This document shows, in pieces, positions 1 to 6,708 of a stretch of DNA of 10,546 nucleotides. Under the pieces are notes generated by a model, which saw only the letters and a list, made by a program, of their open reading frames with translations, had not been told where the DNA came from and searched no databases. This DNA is from Flavobacteriales bacterium UBA4011 (GTDB lineage: Bacteria > Bacteroidota > Bacteroidia > Flavobacteriales_D > Crocinitomicaceae): NCBI GenBank assembly GCA_002384725.1, contig DGBF01000082.1, positions 3,653 through 14,198 of the forward strand, in the 5' to 3' direction. How positions within the stretch are numbered: position 1 is the first letter of the stretch; every line of letters starts with the position of its first letter. The translations under genes were made by a program, and so were the position numbers.

Positions 1-309
1 TTTTTGCACACGTCTCATTTGCTCATTCATCTTTGGACAAATGGAACCACATGTCGTGAAAAAGTACTCCGCTACCCAAATCTTATTCTTAATGTCTTTT
101 GAGGAAAGTAGTGCGCTATCTTGATTCAAAAATTTAAAATCCCCTATCCGATGATCAAATCCTTTGCGAAGAAGATCTTGATCGACCAAAGAATCATTAA
201 CATCCACTGGATTGATAACGGGTAAGGGTTTTTCATCGGGTTTTAAATAAAAATATCCAACAGGAATTGCGATAACAAAAATGCCGATGAGCCAGAGATA
301 ACCTTTCAT
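1..309 (-). CDS. SCO1/SenC family copper-binding protein, N-terminal part (runs off the left edge)
   Basis: The visible 103 residues are the N-terminal part of a membrane-anchored thioredoxin-fold protein. An uncleaved-looking hydrophobic segment at residues 4-21 would anchor it in the inner membrane, with the rest in the periplasm. The thioredoxin-like domain begins around residue 55. The sequence FFTTCGSICPKMN carries the family's CxxxCP copper-binding motif (C87, C91). The third copper ligand, a histidine nearer the C-terminus, lies outside the window. SCO proteins deliver copper to the CuA centre of cytochrome c oxidase and can act as thiol-disulfide reductases; which role applies here cannot be told. 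The ATG at 309-307 is the first in frame, is followed by a typical membrane anchor, and is preceded by a perfect TAnnTTTG box only 4 bases away. The gene is divergent from the M42 peptidase gene. The assignment rests on the motif and topology. Confidence 0.85.
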   Translation of the reverse strand, partial: MKGYLWLIGIFVIAIPVGYFYLKPDEKPLPVINPVDVNDSLVDQDLLRKGFDHRIGDFKFLNQDSALLSSKDIKNKIWVAEYFFTTCGSICPKMNEQMRRVQK

Positions 310-313
310 GGTG

Positions 314-321
314 CAAATTTA
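314..321 (-). promoter_or_regulatory. Bacteroidota -7 promoter box (TAAATTTG) for the SCO1 gene
   Basis: Read on the minus strand this is TAAATTTG, a perfect match to the TAnnTTTG consensus recognised by the Bacteroidota primary sigma factor. Only four bases (CACC) separate it from the SCO1 ATG, so transcription would start at or within a few bases of the start codon. I could not find a convincing -33 TTG/TTTG at the usual 17-23 base spacing, so the call rests on the -7 match and its position. Confidence 0.5.
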
Positions 322-403
322 CATGATTTCTGACGGGGAAAATCTGAAAAAAACAAAAAAGAATCATCAATTAGTAGTGCGGCCGATAAGTTGGAATTAT
401 CAT

Positions 404-411
404 TAAATTTG
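404..411 (+). promoter_or_regulatory. Bacteroidota -7 promoter box (TAAATTTG) for the M42 peptidase gene
   Basis: TAAATTTG matches TAnnTTTG perfectly and is the same octamer that faces the SCO1 gene in this divergent spacer. It lies 18 bases before the ATG at 430, giving a leader of roughly 12-15 bases. Transcription from here would begin downstream of the TTG at 391, which supports the ATG at 430 as the real start. No clear -33 element is visible. Confidence 0.45.
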
Positions 412-429
412 AAGTATAAAATCGAAAAA

Positions 430-1473
430 ATGAACACAACCCTCTTAGCTGAAATTTGCAAAACACCAGGCGCCCCTGGATTCGAAGAAAAAGTGCGTCA
501 ATTGGTCCTGAAAGAAATCAAAGGATATGTAGACGAAGTGGAAATCGACAATTTGGGGAATGTGTACGCTATAAAAAGAGGAAAGTCAGACAAACGAGTA
601 ATGGTTGGAGCACACATGGACGAAATCGGTTTTATCGTAACCCATATAGACGACAACGGTTTTATTCGCTTTCATACTTTGGGTGGTTTTGACCCGAAAA
701 CCCTCACTGCCCAGCGTGTCATTCTTCATGGCAAAAAAGATATAATTGGCGTTATGGCAAGCAAGCCAATACATGTGATGACAGCGGATGAAAAAAATAA
801 AGTCGCTAAGCTTTCCGATTATTTCATCGATACTGGAATGCCGGTAAAAGAAGTTAAAAAGCTAATTACCATTGGAGATTCTATCACACGCGAAAGAGCA
901 TTCATAGAAATGGGAGAATGTGTAAATTCAAAGTCTTTGGACAACCGTTTGGCCGTTTTTATATTGATCGAAACTTTAAAAAACTTAAAAGGAAAAGAAA
1001 TTCCACATGATTTGTATGCGGTATTTACAGTGCAAGAGGAAGTTGGGATTCGAGGGGCGAATGTGGCTAGTTTAAAAATCAAACCTGATTTCGGATTTGG
1101 ATTAGATACAACCATTGCATTTGATTTACCGGGTGCGGCGGCCCACGAAAAAATCACGGAATTGGGCAAAGGAACCGCTATTAAAATTATGGATGCCAGC
1201 ACGATTTGTGACACACGCATGGTTCGATATATGAAGAAAGTAGCCGACAAAAATAAAATCACTTGGCAACCTGAAATACTTACGGCTGGCGGAACAGACA
1301 CGGCAGGGATACAGAGAATGACAGAAGGTGGATCTATCGCTGGGGCAATTTCAATCCCAACTCGACACCTGCATCAAGTTATCGAAATGGCGCATAAGGA
1401 CGACATACAAGGTTCAATTGACTTGTTGACTGCTTGTGTTAAGGAAATGGATGAATTTTCTATGAAGTTCTAA
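430..1473 (+). CDS. M42 family metallo-aminopeptidase (FrvX / glutamyl aminopeptidase-like)
   Basis: This 347-residue protein has the full metal-binding set of the M42 (TET-type) cocatalytic aminopeptidases. H62 and D64 are in AHMDEIGF, D171 in SKSLDNR, the catalytic and ligand pair E203-E204 in VQEEVG, D226 in GLDTT, and H315 in PTRHLHQ. Their order and spacing match the family, as does the length. These enzymes form large self-compartmentalised cytosolic complexes that trim N-terminal residues from peptides; no signal peptide is seen, which agrees with a cytosolic location. Older annotations call relatives 'endoglucanase M', which is probably a misnomer. The frame stays open upstream to a TTG at 391, but the N-terminus MNTTLLAEICKTPGAPG fits the family directly and the -7 box lies between the two candidate starts, so I chose the ATG. 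The gene stands alone, 109 bases before the M36 protease gene. Substrate preference cannot be read from the sequence. Confidence 0.93.
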   Translation: MNTTLLAEICKTPGAPGFEEKVRQLVLKEIKGYVDEVEIDNLGNVYAIKRGKSDKRVMVGAHMDEIGFIVTHIDDNGFIRFHTLGGFDPKTLTAQRVILHGKKDIIGVMASKPIHVMTADEKNKVAKLSDYFIDTGMPVKEVKKLITIGDSITRERAFIEMGECVNSKSLDNRLAVFILIETLKNLKGKEIPHDLYAVFTVQEEVGIRGANVASLKIKPDFGFGLDTTIAFDLPGAAAHEKITELGKGTAIKIMDASTICDTRMVRYMKKVADKNKITWQPEILTAGGTDTAGIQRMTEGGSIAGAISIPTRHLHQVIEMAHKDDIQGSIDLLTACVKEMDEFSMKF

Positions 1474-1538
1474 AATACTCCAAATAGCATTCCAAGGCAT
1501 TAGAACATTTTTTTTTGAAAGATGTTATTATTAGGTAA

Positions 1539-1572
1539 CTTGCCTGTGCGAATTTTTCGGCCACTACTTTTT
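1539..1572 (+). promoter_or_regulatory. Possible promoter of the secreted M36 protease gene
   Basis: CTTG at 1539-1542 and TACTTTTT at 1565-1572 are 22 bases apart, within the usual TTG-N17-23-TAnnTTTG spacing of Bacteroidota promoters. The -7 box has one mismatch (final G is T). The ATG is at 1583, so the leader would be only a few bases. In this T-rich background a one-mismatch match may be chance. Confidence 0.3.
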
Positions 1573-1582
1573 TAGAACATAT

Positions 1583-4168
1583 ATGACAAAAATAATTACC
1601 CTTACGCTCGCTACATTCATTGGCTTTGTAGCTTTTGGTCAAAAACCAAATGATCGACTTATTCGCGATTATTTCAAGAATAATACGACGAAAATTGACC
1701 TTCAAAAGTCAACGGCAAATGATATCCGATTAGATAGAAAAGTGGAAGACAAAAAGAATGGATTGACGCATTTCTATGTTCAACAAACTCTGAATGGCTT
1801 ACCCGTAATCAATTGTACGGCAGTACTTGTGAAAAAAAGGAATGTGCTTTTGATGTCAGGTAACCGTCTGATTTCTGGAGAAAAACAGCTTGTAGAAAAA
1901 TCCAGCGCTGCAGCGGCAAACGAAATACTGTCTATCGTTTGGGAAGAAATTTCAAATGGAGAAACATTGATCATTTCGAATTTAGAAAATGTTGAAGAGA
2001 ATAAGTTCAAGGTAAACGATTCTCGTATTTCTGAAGTGGAAATCCCTATTCAATTGGCGTACTTTTACGACGGTACATCCTTTCGATTGATTTATGAAAC
2101 AAGCATGAAAGTGCCTGATCAAGATCATTGGTGGAACGTATATGCTGACGCTCAAACCGGAGAAATTCTTAAAAAAACGGATTGGGTCGTGTCTTGTACA
2201 TTTGAAGGATGTAGTTCAGAAAAACATTTCAATTACAACGATTTAAAACACCCAGAAATGGGACATCAATTGATGATGGCTCCCGCTCCACCGCCTCAAA
2301 ATGATACGTATAACGTATTTGCTTTGCCAGTGGAAAGCCCAAATCACGGATCAAGATCTTTAGTTGTTGGTCCTTTCGATCCAGTTCCTTCACCTTTTGG
2401 ATGGCATAATGTCAATGGAGCAGCAGGCAATGAATATTTAATTACTCGAGGAAATAACGTGTTTGCATCAGAAGACGCAAACGACGACAACATCCCTGGT
2501 TATTCGCCGAATGGTGGTTCACAATTGGTTTTTGATTTTCCGTATGCAGGAGGTGCACCAAGTTCATACTTGGATGCCGCAATTACCAACTTGTTCTATA
2601 TGAACAACATGATGCACGATATTTGGTACCGATATGGGTTCACCGAAGAGGCTGGAAACTTTCAAGACAACAACTACGGCAATGGTGGATTGGATGATGA
2701 TTATGTAAATGCAGATGCTCAAGATGGAAGTGGAACGAACAATGCTAATTTCTCTACCCCACCAGATGGAAGTAATCCGAGAATGCAAATGTTCATTTGG
2801 ACGAACTCTGCAACTGCTGAATTACTAACGGTAAATTCTCCATCTTCTTTTGCTGGAAATTATACCTCAACAATAGCGAGTTTCGCGCCTCAACCTCCCG
2901 TTATTCCTATCACACAAGATTTAATTTTGGTTAACAGCGGTGGTGCAGAACCTTTGGACGCTTGTAATACCATCATCAATACAAGTGAAATAAGTGGAAA
3001 AATAGCAGTTGTGCGCAGAGGGTCTTGCACGTTTGCTGCCAAAGTTGAAGAATGTCAAGCGGCAGGAGCACTTGCTGTGATTGTTGTAAATAATGTTGCT
3101 GGAACTCCTGTAACAATGGGAGGTAATTCTTCCATAGTGAACATCCCTGCGATAATGATTTCTCAAGCGAATGGTGAAGCTTTCATAACGGCAATCCAAA
3201 GTGGAACGGTGATAAATGGAAGTATTTCAGACCAGAATGCCTTGAATTCTACTGATAGCGATTTGGACAACATGATCATTGCTCACGAGTATGGTCATGG
3301 TATTTCAAACCGCTTGACTGGTGGAGCAAATAACACGAGCTGTTTAGGAAACGATGATCAAATGGGTGAAGGATGGTCAGACTGGTTTGGCCTAATGATC
3401 ACAATGGAAACAGGTGATTTAGGAAGTGACCGGAGAGGTGTTGGAACCTATGTTACGAGCGAAACTGTTCTTGGAACTGGAATACGTCCCGCACCATATA
3501 GCACTTCATTTTCTGAAAACAATTATACTTACGGAGCAACGAATAACTCAAGTATTTCCCGTCCGCACGGAATTGGATTTGTTTGGTGTACAATGCTTTG
3601 GGATTTGAACTGGGCGTTTATTAACCAATATGGATGGGATGCCAACACCGCAACAGGTGCTGGCGGAAACAACATGGTGATGGAATTAGTGATGGAAGGA
3701 ATGAAGTTGCAACCATGTGAGCCAGGAATGGTGGACGGAAGAGATGCTATTTTATTGGCAGACCAACTTTTGTATGCAGGAGCCAATGAATGTTTGATTT
3801 GGAGTGTTTTTGCAAAAAGAGGATTAGGTGTCAATGCGCAACAAGGTGATACCGATGATCGTTTCGACCAAGTTGAAAACTTTAGCGTTCCTTTGGCTTG
3901 TGTTGCAGGATTAGATGAATCTTTGTATTCGGCTCAATTGAATGTCTCCCCGAATCCTACGCAAGGAAACGTGAGCATTTCATTTAGTGATAACTCTATG
4001 GTTTCAAGTGTTCGCGTTTTGGATATAAATGGACGTGAAGTATTGACGATAGACAACTCTGATGAGTCGACTTTGAGTTTCGATATGTCGGTGTTTAAAT
4101 CAGGGGTTTATTTTGTTGAAGTAACAAATGAAGCAGGATCTCAAACGAGAAAAATTATAAAAGAATAA
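1583..4168 (+). CDS. Secreted M36 (fungalysin-type) zinc metalloprotease with PA insert and T9SS sorting domain
   Basis: A Sec signal peptide covers residues 1-19 or so, with a probable AFG|QK cleavage. An FTP-type propeptide follows at roughly 40-195, including a thermolysin/fungalysin propeptide-like stretch around 58-95. The M36 catalytic region begins near residue 240. A PA domain is inserted at about 415-550 (core GKIAVVRRGSCTFAAKV), directly before the zinc site. The active site is HEYGH at 568-572 (zinc ligands H568, H572; catalytic E569), and the third ligand is E596 in MGEGWSDWFGL. The late DGRDAILLAD element (718-727) is also typical of M36. Residues 785-861 (NVSPNPTQGNVSISF, then a beta-rich tail ending KIIKE) form a type A T9SS C-terminal sorting domain. 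The protein should therefore cross the outer membrane through T9SS and be released or surface-attached after removal of propeptide and tail. Likely role is extracellular protein degradation for nutrition. It is a single-gene unit ended by its own terminator. Confidence 0.95.
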   Translation: MTKIITLTLATFIGFVAFGQKPNDRLIRDYFKNNTTKIDLQKSTANDIRLDRKVEDKKNGLTHFYVQQTLNGLPVINCTAVLVKKRNVLLMSGNRLISGEKQLVEKSSAAAANEILSIVWEEISNGETLIISNLENVEENKFKVNDSRISEVEIPIQLAYFYDGTSFRLIYETSMKVPDQDHWWNVYADAQTGEILKKTDWVVSCTFEGCSSEKHFNYNDLKHPEMGHQLMMAPAPPPQNDTYNVFALPVESPNHGSRSLVVGPFDPVPSPFGWHNVNGAAGNEYLITRGNNVFASEDANDDNIPGYSPNGGSQLVFDFPYAGGAPSSYLDAAITNLFYMNNMMHDIWYRYGFTEEAGNFQDNNYGNGGLDDDYVNADAQDGSGTNNANFSTPPDGSNPRMQMFIWTNSATAELLTVNSPSSFAGNYTSTIASFAPQPPVIPITQDLILVNSGGAEPLDACNTIINTSEISGKIAVVRRGSCTFAAKVEECQAAGALAVIVVNNVAGTPVTMGGNSSIVNIPAIMISQANGEAFITAIQSGTVINGSISDQNALNSTDSDLDNMIIAHEYGHGISNRLTGGANNTSCLGNDDQMGEGWSDWFGLMITMETGDLGSDRRGVGTYVTSETVLGTGIRPAPYSTSFSENNYTYGATNNSSISRPHGIGFVWCTMLWDLNWAFINQYGWDANTATGAGGNNMVMELVMEGMKLQPCEPGMVDGRDAILLADQLLYAGANECLIWSVFAKRGLGVNAQQGDTDDRFDQVENFSVPLACVAGLDESLYSAQLNVSPNPTQGNVSISFSDNSMVSSVRVLDINGREVLTIDNSDESTLSFDMSVFKSGVYFVEVTNEAGSQTRKIIKE

Positions 4169-4195
4169 ATGTTTTTTGGCCGTTAGGCAACTATG

Positions 4196-4234
4196 AAAAA
4201 AAACGAGTGTCTGTAATCAGATGCTCGTTTTTTT
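4196..4234 (+). terminator. Intrinsic terminator after the M36 protease gene
   Basis: The inverted repeat CGAGTGTCTG (4204-4213) and CAGATGCTCG (4218-4227) forms a 10-pair stem with two G-U wobbles and a TAAT loop. It is followed by seven T (4228-4234) and preceded by eight A, which can extend the stem. It starts 28 bases after the protease stop codon. Although the A and T runs make it look bidirectional, no minus-strand gene reads into it. Confidence 0.88.
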
Positions 4235-4258
4235 GTTGGGTATATTTCGATTAACAGC

Positions 4259-4315
4259 TTGATTTTCAGAATCAAATTCACTTTGAATTTCAAAGTCCAT
4301 CTATAAACATCTATA
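4259..4315. repeat. Cluster of short inverted and direct repeats upstream of radA
   Basis: The spacer from 4169 to 4423 has no gene. After the terminator it holds two adjacent inverted repeats: TTGATT/AATCAA at 4259-4275 (5-base loop) and ACTTTGA/TCAAAGT at 4280-4296 (3-base loop, perfect arms). Then comes a direct repeat CATCTATA at 4298-4305 and 4308-4315, offset by exactly 10 bases. The rest, to about 4350, is very AT-rich. These could be operator half-sites or simply AT-rich background; no known regulator motif is recognised. Confidence 0.35.
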
Positions 4316-4411
4316 TATAAATATTTAAATTTTTATTCGGCAAAATTTTTCATTTCCAATCTTTAACCATCTTTTAATTTCCCTGCTTACCACCAACCCA
4401 AAGAATCTTTT

Positions 4412-4419
4412 TACTTTTA
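4412..4419 (+). promoter_or_regulatory. Possible -7 promoter box just before radA
   Basis: TACTTTTA matches TAnnTTTG except for the final base and sits 4 bases before the radA ATG at 4424. No convincing -33 element lies 17-23 bases upstream. If real, it implies an almost leaderless radA transcript, as also suggested for the SCO1 gene. The match is imperfect and the region T-rich, so this is tentative. Confidence 0.3.
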
Positions 4420-4423
4420 ACCC

Positions 4424-5785
4424 ATGGCCAAAATTAAATCAGCATTTTTCTGTCAAAACTGTGGATACGAAGCCCCAAAATGGTTGGGGAAATGCCCATC
4501 TTGTTCGGAATGGAACACCTTTGTCGAAGAAAAAATTGAGAAATCAGTTCCGCATGCTGTTGCATTCTCCGCATCTGCGAGTAAATCGAAACCATTGGCG
4601 GTGCAAACCATTACAACCAATTCGGAAGTTAAAATTCCACTTGTAGATCAAGAACTAAATCGTGTTTTGGGCGGAGGGTTGGTACAAGGTTCCTTGATTT
4701 TGTTTGGCGGAGAGCCAGGCATAGGAAAATCGACCTTGATGCTGCAATTGGCCATCAAAAATAAGAACAAGAAAATACTGTACGTTTCTGGCGAAGAAAG
4801 TGAACAACAAATTAAACTTCGTGCCGACAGAGTAGGAATTGAAAATGACGCTTGCTTTATCCTTGCAGAAACGCATTTACAGAACGTTTTTAAGCACGCT
4901 GAGGACGTTCAACCCGAAATCCTTATCATTGATTCAATTCAAACTCTTTATTCTTCAGAAATCGAAAGTTCACCAGGAAGCGTTTCTCAAGTGAAAGAAT
5001 GTACAGCGCAATTGCTTCGGTACGCGAAAACGACTGGAGTTCCTGTTTTCTTGATCGGACATATTACCAAGGAAGGATCTTTGGCGGGACCGAAAGTTTT
5101 GGAACACATGGTAGATTGTGTATTGCAATTTGAAGGTGATAGGCAGCATGTATATCGTTTGCTTCGTGCCATAAAAAACCGATTCGGAAGCACGAATGAG
5201 CTTGGCATTTATGAAATGGTCGGTGGCGGACTTCGTGAAGTAATTGATCCAACCGATATACTCGTTCATCAAAAAGATTCTGCATTAAGTGGAGTTGCTT
5301 TAGCTGCTACGATGGAAGGAATGCGTCCACTTTTGATTGAGGTTCAGGCCTTGGTGAGCACAGCGGCATATGGTACTCCGCAACGTTCTTCAACTGGGTT
5401 TGACGCCAAACGGCTGAATATGTTGTTGGCGGTTATGGAAAAACGATGTGGCTTCAAATTGGCAGCAAAAGATGTGTTTTTAAATATAACGGGCGGAATA
5501 AAAGTCGTTGATCCTGCGATTGATTTGGCGGTTGTCGCGGCCGTACTATCCTCCAATACCGATTTATCATTAGATTCTAAAACTGTCCTTGCCGCAGAGG
5601 TTGGTCTATCAGGAGAAATTCGTCCCGTTAATCGAGTAGAACAGCGGATTTCCGAAGCACAGAAATTAGGTTTTGAGCGTATAATCATCTCTAAGTATTG
5701 CAAAGGCATTGTACCGAAAGATTATACAATTAAAGTTTTAATGTGCGGGAAAATGGAAGAAGTGGTGAAGGCTCTATTCGCCTAA
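4424..5785 (+). CDS. radA: DNA repair protein RadA (Sms)
   Basis: The 453-residue protein has the full RadA layout. An N-terminal C4 zinc finger uses C10, C13, C24 and C27 (CQNCGY...CPSC). A RecA-like ATPase core follows, with Walker A GGEPGIGKST at 95-104 and Walker B ILIIDS ending at D170-S171. The RadA-specific KNRFG motif is at 251-255. The C-terminal Lon-protease-like domain (about 285-450, including GGIKVVDPAIDLAV) lacks a working protease function in this family and acts as a structural DNA-binding platform. RadA is a hexameric helicase-like ATPase that drives branch migration and processes recombination intermediates during repair. Length is normal and all key motifs are intact. The ATG at 4424 gives the expected MAKIKSAFFCQNCGYEAPKW start. 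The gene is apparently monocistronic, preceded by a 255-base spacer. Its stop lies 2 bases from the end of the convergent UbiA-like gene, with no terminator hairpin between them. Confidence 0.98.
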   Translation: MAKIKSAFFCQNCGYEAPKWLGKCPSCSEWNTFVEEKIEKSVPHAVAFSASASKSKPLAVQTITTNSEVKIPLVDQELNRVLGGGLVQGSLILFGGEPGIGKSTLMLQLAIKNKNKKILYVSGEESEQQIKLRADRVGIENDACFILAETHLQNVFKHAEDVQPEILIIDSIQTLYSSEIESSPGSVSQVKECTAQLLRYAKTTGVPVFLIGHITKEGSLAGPKVLEHMVDCVLQFEGDRQHVYRLLRAIKNRFGSTNELGIYEMVGGGLREVIDPTDILVHQKDSALSGVALAATMEGMRPLLIEVQALVSTAAYGTPQRSSTGFDAKRLNMLLAVMEKRCGFKLAAKDVFLNITGGIKVVDPAIDLAVVAAVLSSNTDLSLDSKTVLAAEVGLSGEIRPVNRVEQRISEAQKLGFERIIISKYCKGIVPKDYTIKVLMCGKMEEVVKALFA

Positions 5786-5787
5786 CT

Positions 5788-6708
5788 CTATAAAACAAAC
5801 CAATTAAACAATCCGACAAATGCTAACATTGCTTCTCCACAGAAGTTGATATACATTGGTGTTTTCTTGTATGTCCAAAACCCAATATAAAAGAGCATAA
5901 AAATCACAAGAATCGAAACATTGAATGTATTATCGCGGTGGGTAAAAAGCATCATTACTACTTGTGGCAATATTAATCCAGCAGATAAATAAATACTTCG
6001 TGAAACGCCTATTAATTGGGGAATCGTTTTTTGATCAGGTGGATCCACTTCAATATCCGATGTATCAAAAAGTAAAGCAATTCCGAAAACAAATAAAACG
6101 CTCACAAACATGCCTAATTCGAAAAGAAAATGTCCATCGCTTGATGTCCACCTCACATCATCAAAAGACGAAAATGGTAAAACACAACAAAGTAAAACGT
6201 AAACGCCAACTACCAAAAAAATCTTGATGAAAGGCAATTCCCTTAGGTTTCTCTTTCGAATGCGAACGACATACAAAACGCTAATGAAAGCAGAAAATAC
6301 GAGTATTATTCCACGAAACAAAAAAGTGTTCACGCTGAAGTTAGCAATGAAAATATGCGCTACATTAAAAAGCTGAAAACCGGAGATAATTAACCCAATT
6401 CCTGCTAAAATTAAAATGGCTTTTGAAAGATTTAGATTCTCTTTCATCCAAACAACTCTTGGCGTTTCCTTATGAATTTGATTGAACCAAATTTTGTACA
6501 GCCGTTGTCCTGTATAAACGAACAAAGTAGAAAAAAAGATGAAAAATGGAATTGGCTCCGTTCTGTATTGAATCGAAAAACCAAATGAAAAAATAGCAGC
6601 GCATAAACTCACCCAGATGTTGCTGTAAACAAGAAAGGCTAAAGCTTTAATTTTGCTTGAATTTCGTGATACACTTGTTCTACTGCAATGTCCTCTAAGC
6701 AGGTACAT
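5788..6708 (-). CDS. UbiA-like polytopic membrane protein, function unknown
   Basis: I see about nine hydrophobic segments (roughly 22-42, 53-67, 96-112, 128-148, 158-177, 196-214, 238-256, 264-279, 289-305), the topology of UbiA prenyltransferases. The sequence FDTSDIEVD (214-222) followed by KTIPQLIG resembles the second Asp-rich motif and following segment of UbiA proteins; RELPFIKIF (156-164) is also reminiscent of UbiA-like proteins in Bacteroidota. The usual first NDxxDxxxD motif is missing: its expected place reads YTGQRLYK (65-72). It may therefore be a diverged or non-catalytic relative, and no substrate can be proposed. It is the last gene of the five-gene operon. The ATG at 6708 overlaps the upstream glycosyltransferase by 70 bases. 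No other ATG, GTG or TTG occurs before the first helix; the next (GTG at 6612) would cut that helix in half. A CTG at 6702 and an ATT at 6651 are the only rarer options. The first 20 residues are basic and polar, compatible with a cytoplasmic tail. Confidence 0.75.
   Translation of the reverse strand: MYLLRGHCSRTSVSRNSSKIKALAFLVYSNIWVSLCAAIFSFGFSIQYRTEPIPFFIFFSTLFVYTGQRLYKIWFNQIHKETPRVVWMKENLNLSKAILILAGIGLIISGFQLFNVAHIFIANFSVNTFLFRGIILVFSAFISVLYVVRIRKRNLRELPFIKIFLVVGVYVLLCCVLPFSSFDDVRWTSSDGHFLFELGMFVSVLFVFGIALLFDTSDIEVDPPDQKTIPQLIGVSRSIYLSAGLILPQVVMMLFTHRDNTFNVSILVIFMLFYIGFWTYKKTPMYINFCGEAMLAFVGLFNWFVL

Noticed and set aside
391..429. Upstream TTG start extending the M42 peptidase by 13 residues.
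   Set aside because: The extra residues do not resemble the family N-terminus, the start is TTG, and the best -7 box lies downstream of it; the ATG at 430 fits better.
819..1301. A 160-codon open frame on the minus strand inside the M42 gene.
   Set aside because: It lies wholly inside a gene with complete conserved catalytic residues, and its translation shows no recognisable domain.
1504..1526. A possible hairpin with a run of nine T between the M42 and M36 genes, considered as a terminator.
   Set aside because: The stem is almost all A-T and G-U pairs, the T run lies inside the stem and loop rather than after it, and no GC-rich stem precedes it.
4316..4411. AT-rich stretch before radA considered as a small gene, riboswitch or origin.
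   Set aside because: No open frame of note, no conserved structured-RNA pattern and no DnaA-box cluster is visible; it looks like an ordinary AT-rich spacer.
5344..5709. A 121-codon open frame on the minus strand inside radA.
   Set aside because: It is antisense to the conserved Lon-like domain of radA and has no family features; a shadow frame.
5788..6708. Naming the UbiA-like gene ubiA or menA (quinone biosynthesis).
   Set aside because: The first Asp-rich motif is missing and the neighbours are envelope genes, so a specific prenyltransferase name is not supported.
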